Below are positions 62,912 through 64,000 of a stretch of DNA of 64,000 nucleotides, one piece after another. Numbering within the stretch: position 1 is the first letter of the stretch; every line of letters begins with the position of its first letter. Both the position numbers and the translations under genes were made by a program. The DNA is from CALZIK01 sp945787635 (GTDB taxonomy: Bacteria > Acidobacteriota > Thermoanaerobaculia > Multivoradales > JAHEKO01): assembly GCA_947259725.1 (NCBI GenBank), contig CAMYNM010000014.1:1-64000 (forward strand). The letters are read 5' to 3'. Below the pieces are notes generated by a model. The model saw nothing but the letters and a program-made list of their open reading frames with translations. It did not search any database and had not been told where the DNA came from.

Positions 62912-64000
62912 TTGACACTTGACGATTTGTTTTTGCCAGTCCTCAGCCTGGTGGCGGCCGGCGCAGTGCTGGGGCTGGCGCTGGCACGGCGCCGGATCAG
63001 CGCTCTGCGCAGCGAATTGAGCCGGCTGCGGGAGGTCGAGGACAAAGCCTCCGAGCTCCAGCGTCAGCATCAGAGTTTGGGCCAGCTGATCAGCGAGTAC
63101 CTGGGGTTCATGCGGGCGCTTCACAGTGCCGACGGCCTGCGTGAGATTCCGCAGATGCTGCTCAAGTTCATGGCCTGGCTGTTCGATCCTGAAGAAGCCT
63201 TGGTTCTGATGCATCGCCGCGCGGCGGTCACCGACGGCGAGCGCGAGCATCAGCTGATCGTCGCTGCGTGTATCGGGACCAAAGTCAGGAAGGGGACGAT
63301 CCTTCGGCTGGGAGTCGGTGAGCTCAGCACCGTCGCCCTGGCCGGCGGCACGCTCGATTCCGAGCGCGGGCAGGGCGGGCGGGGAGGAGAGCTGGAGGGG
63401 TTCGTGCCGGATCTCGCGGTGCCGGTTTCGATCGACAGCCAAACTCTGGGAGTCCTGACGTTGATGAAGGCCAACAAGCCGAGAATGCACGCTCGACAGC
63501 TGCTGTCGTTGTTTGCTCAGTCCGCGGCTTTGGCCTATCGCAACGCAAACGCTCTCAACCGGGTTCGCAGTCAGGCGGATGTCGACGCTCTGACCGGAGT
63601 TCTCAACAAGCGAGGGCTGGCGGCGGCGCTCGAGAGCTTCATCGCAAAAACCACCAGTCATGGCCGACCGCTGGCGATCTTTCTCTTCGATATCGACAAC
63701 TTCAAAAACTACAACGACACCAACGGGCATCTGGCCGGTGACGACTGTCTGCGCCTCATGGCGCGTCTGGTGACCGAGTCGATACGGGCGGATGACGCCT
63801 TCGGTCGGTATGGCGGCGAGGAGTTTCTGGTGATTCTTCCTTGGCGCACCACCGAGGACGCGCACCTCGTGGCGGAGAAGGTGAGAATGAATATCGAGGC
63901 CTTTGACTTTCCCTTCGGGGAGAACCAGCCCCTCGGTCGCGTGACGGTCAGTGGAGGCGTGGCCTCGATACCCGAGCACGCGAGCGACACGACCGATCTC
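62912..64000 (+). CDS. GGDEF diguanylate cyclase (C-terminus truncated by the window edge)
   Basis: The frame is open from 62891 and runs off the right edge. TTG at 62912 is the first start with an AAGAG-type site, and is taken as the start; 363 residues are visible. A short hydrophobic span (about 7-25) is followed by a coiled-coil, a GAF-like region (about 70-220) and a GGDEF domain (about 235 onward, DVDALTGVLNKRGL) with an active RYGGEEF motif. It makes c-di-GMP. It is divergent from the M16 operon. A stretch TATACT (62870-62875) could be its -10 box, but no good -35 is found. Confidence 0.9.
   Translation, partial: MTLDDLFLPVLSLVAAGAVLGLALARRRISALRSELSRLREVEDKASELQRQHQSLGQLISEYLGFMRALHSADGLREIPQMLLKFMAWLFDPEEALVLMHRRAAVTDGEREHQLIVAACIGTKVRKGTILRLGVGELSTVALAGGTLDSERGQGGRGGELEGFVPDLAVPVSIDSQTLGVLTLMKANKPRMHARQLLSLFAQSAALAYRNANALNRVRSQADVDALTGVLNKRGLAAALESFIAKTTSHGRPLAIFLFDIDNFKNYNDTNGHLAGDDCLRLMARLVTESIRADDAFGRYGGEEFLVILPWRTTEDAHLVAEKVRMNIEAFDFPFGENQPLGRVTVSGGVASIPEHASDTTDL

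Noticed and set aside
62870..62917. TATACT and TTGACA as a promoter for the diguanylate cyclase
   Set aside because: The TTGACA overlaps the presumed start codon and lies downstream of the TATACT, so they cannot form one promoter; only a possible -10 remains.

Overview
The window looks like one stretch of chromosome from a high-GC Gram-negative bacterium. It has Tat-exported hydrogenase subunits, many lipoproteins, a TonB-dependent receptor and a Lol-type exporter. Several family choices (group 1 [NiFe]-hydrogenase with a HybA/HybB module, ECF sigma/FecR pair, class II photolyase, DUF885, adenine deaminase) would fit Acidobacteriota or a neighbouring phylum. That placement is an impression from gene content, not a demonstrated assignment. 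I see no transposase, integrase, CRISPR array, rRNA or tRNA. Two genes look broken (an AbgT-type transporter and a GNAT acetyltransferase), and one remnant coding segment lacks a start.

Positions 1-13.6 kb are a hydrogenase locus. The end of hypE enters on the + strand. On the - strand, in transcription order, come hypA, hypB, a nickel/UreH-type permease, the small and large [NiFe] subunits, cytochrome b, the maturation protease, a monoheme cytochrome c lipoprotein, a heme-motif histidine kinase, two response regulators, a five-heme-motif cytochrome, a HybA-like ferredoxin, an NrfD/HybB membrane subunit and a previously easy-to-miss 41-residue membrane protein. Both response regulators end in a GcvH-like domain that has lost the lipoyl lysine, and one is membrane anchored.

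Positions 13.7-24.5 kb hold an ACP-fatty acyl-AMP ligase-acyltransferase fusion, a GH19 lysozyme overlapping an XAC2610-like lipoprotein (an effector/immunity-type pair), two overlapping PPK2 genes, the frameshifted AbgT transporter, DinB, a class II photolyase and a secreted protein. Positions 24.5-30 kb hold an ECF sigma factor, a FecR protein with an STN-like C-terminus, a small acidic exported protein, a REP-like inverted repeat and a TonB-dependent receptor with its own STN domain.

Positions 30-44.6 kb hold a winged-helix protein, a DUF885 lipoprotein, a FabH-FIST-hybrid kinase operon, adenine deaminase, an AhpD-like selenoprotein in which an in-frame TGA replaces the catalytic cysteine (with a SECIS-like hairpin), a PilZ-TM-AMIN protein, a DJ-1/PfpI lipoprotein and a bacilliredoxin-like operon. 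Positions 44.6-64 kb hold a ThDP enzyme, pruA, a PilZ protein, a glycosyltransferase-nucleosidase-SPL operon, an AttE/FG/H-like ABC locus, an ATP-cone/uridine kinase fusion, a trans-3-hydroxyproline pathway pair, two M16 peptidases and the start of a diguanylate cyclase.

The most noteworthy items are the selenoprotein, the heme kinase with two GcvH-like receivers beside the hydrogenase, the GH19/XAC2610-like pair and the FabH-FIST-kinase operon.
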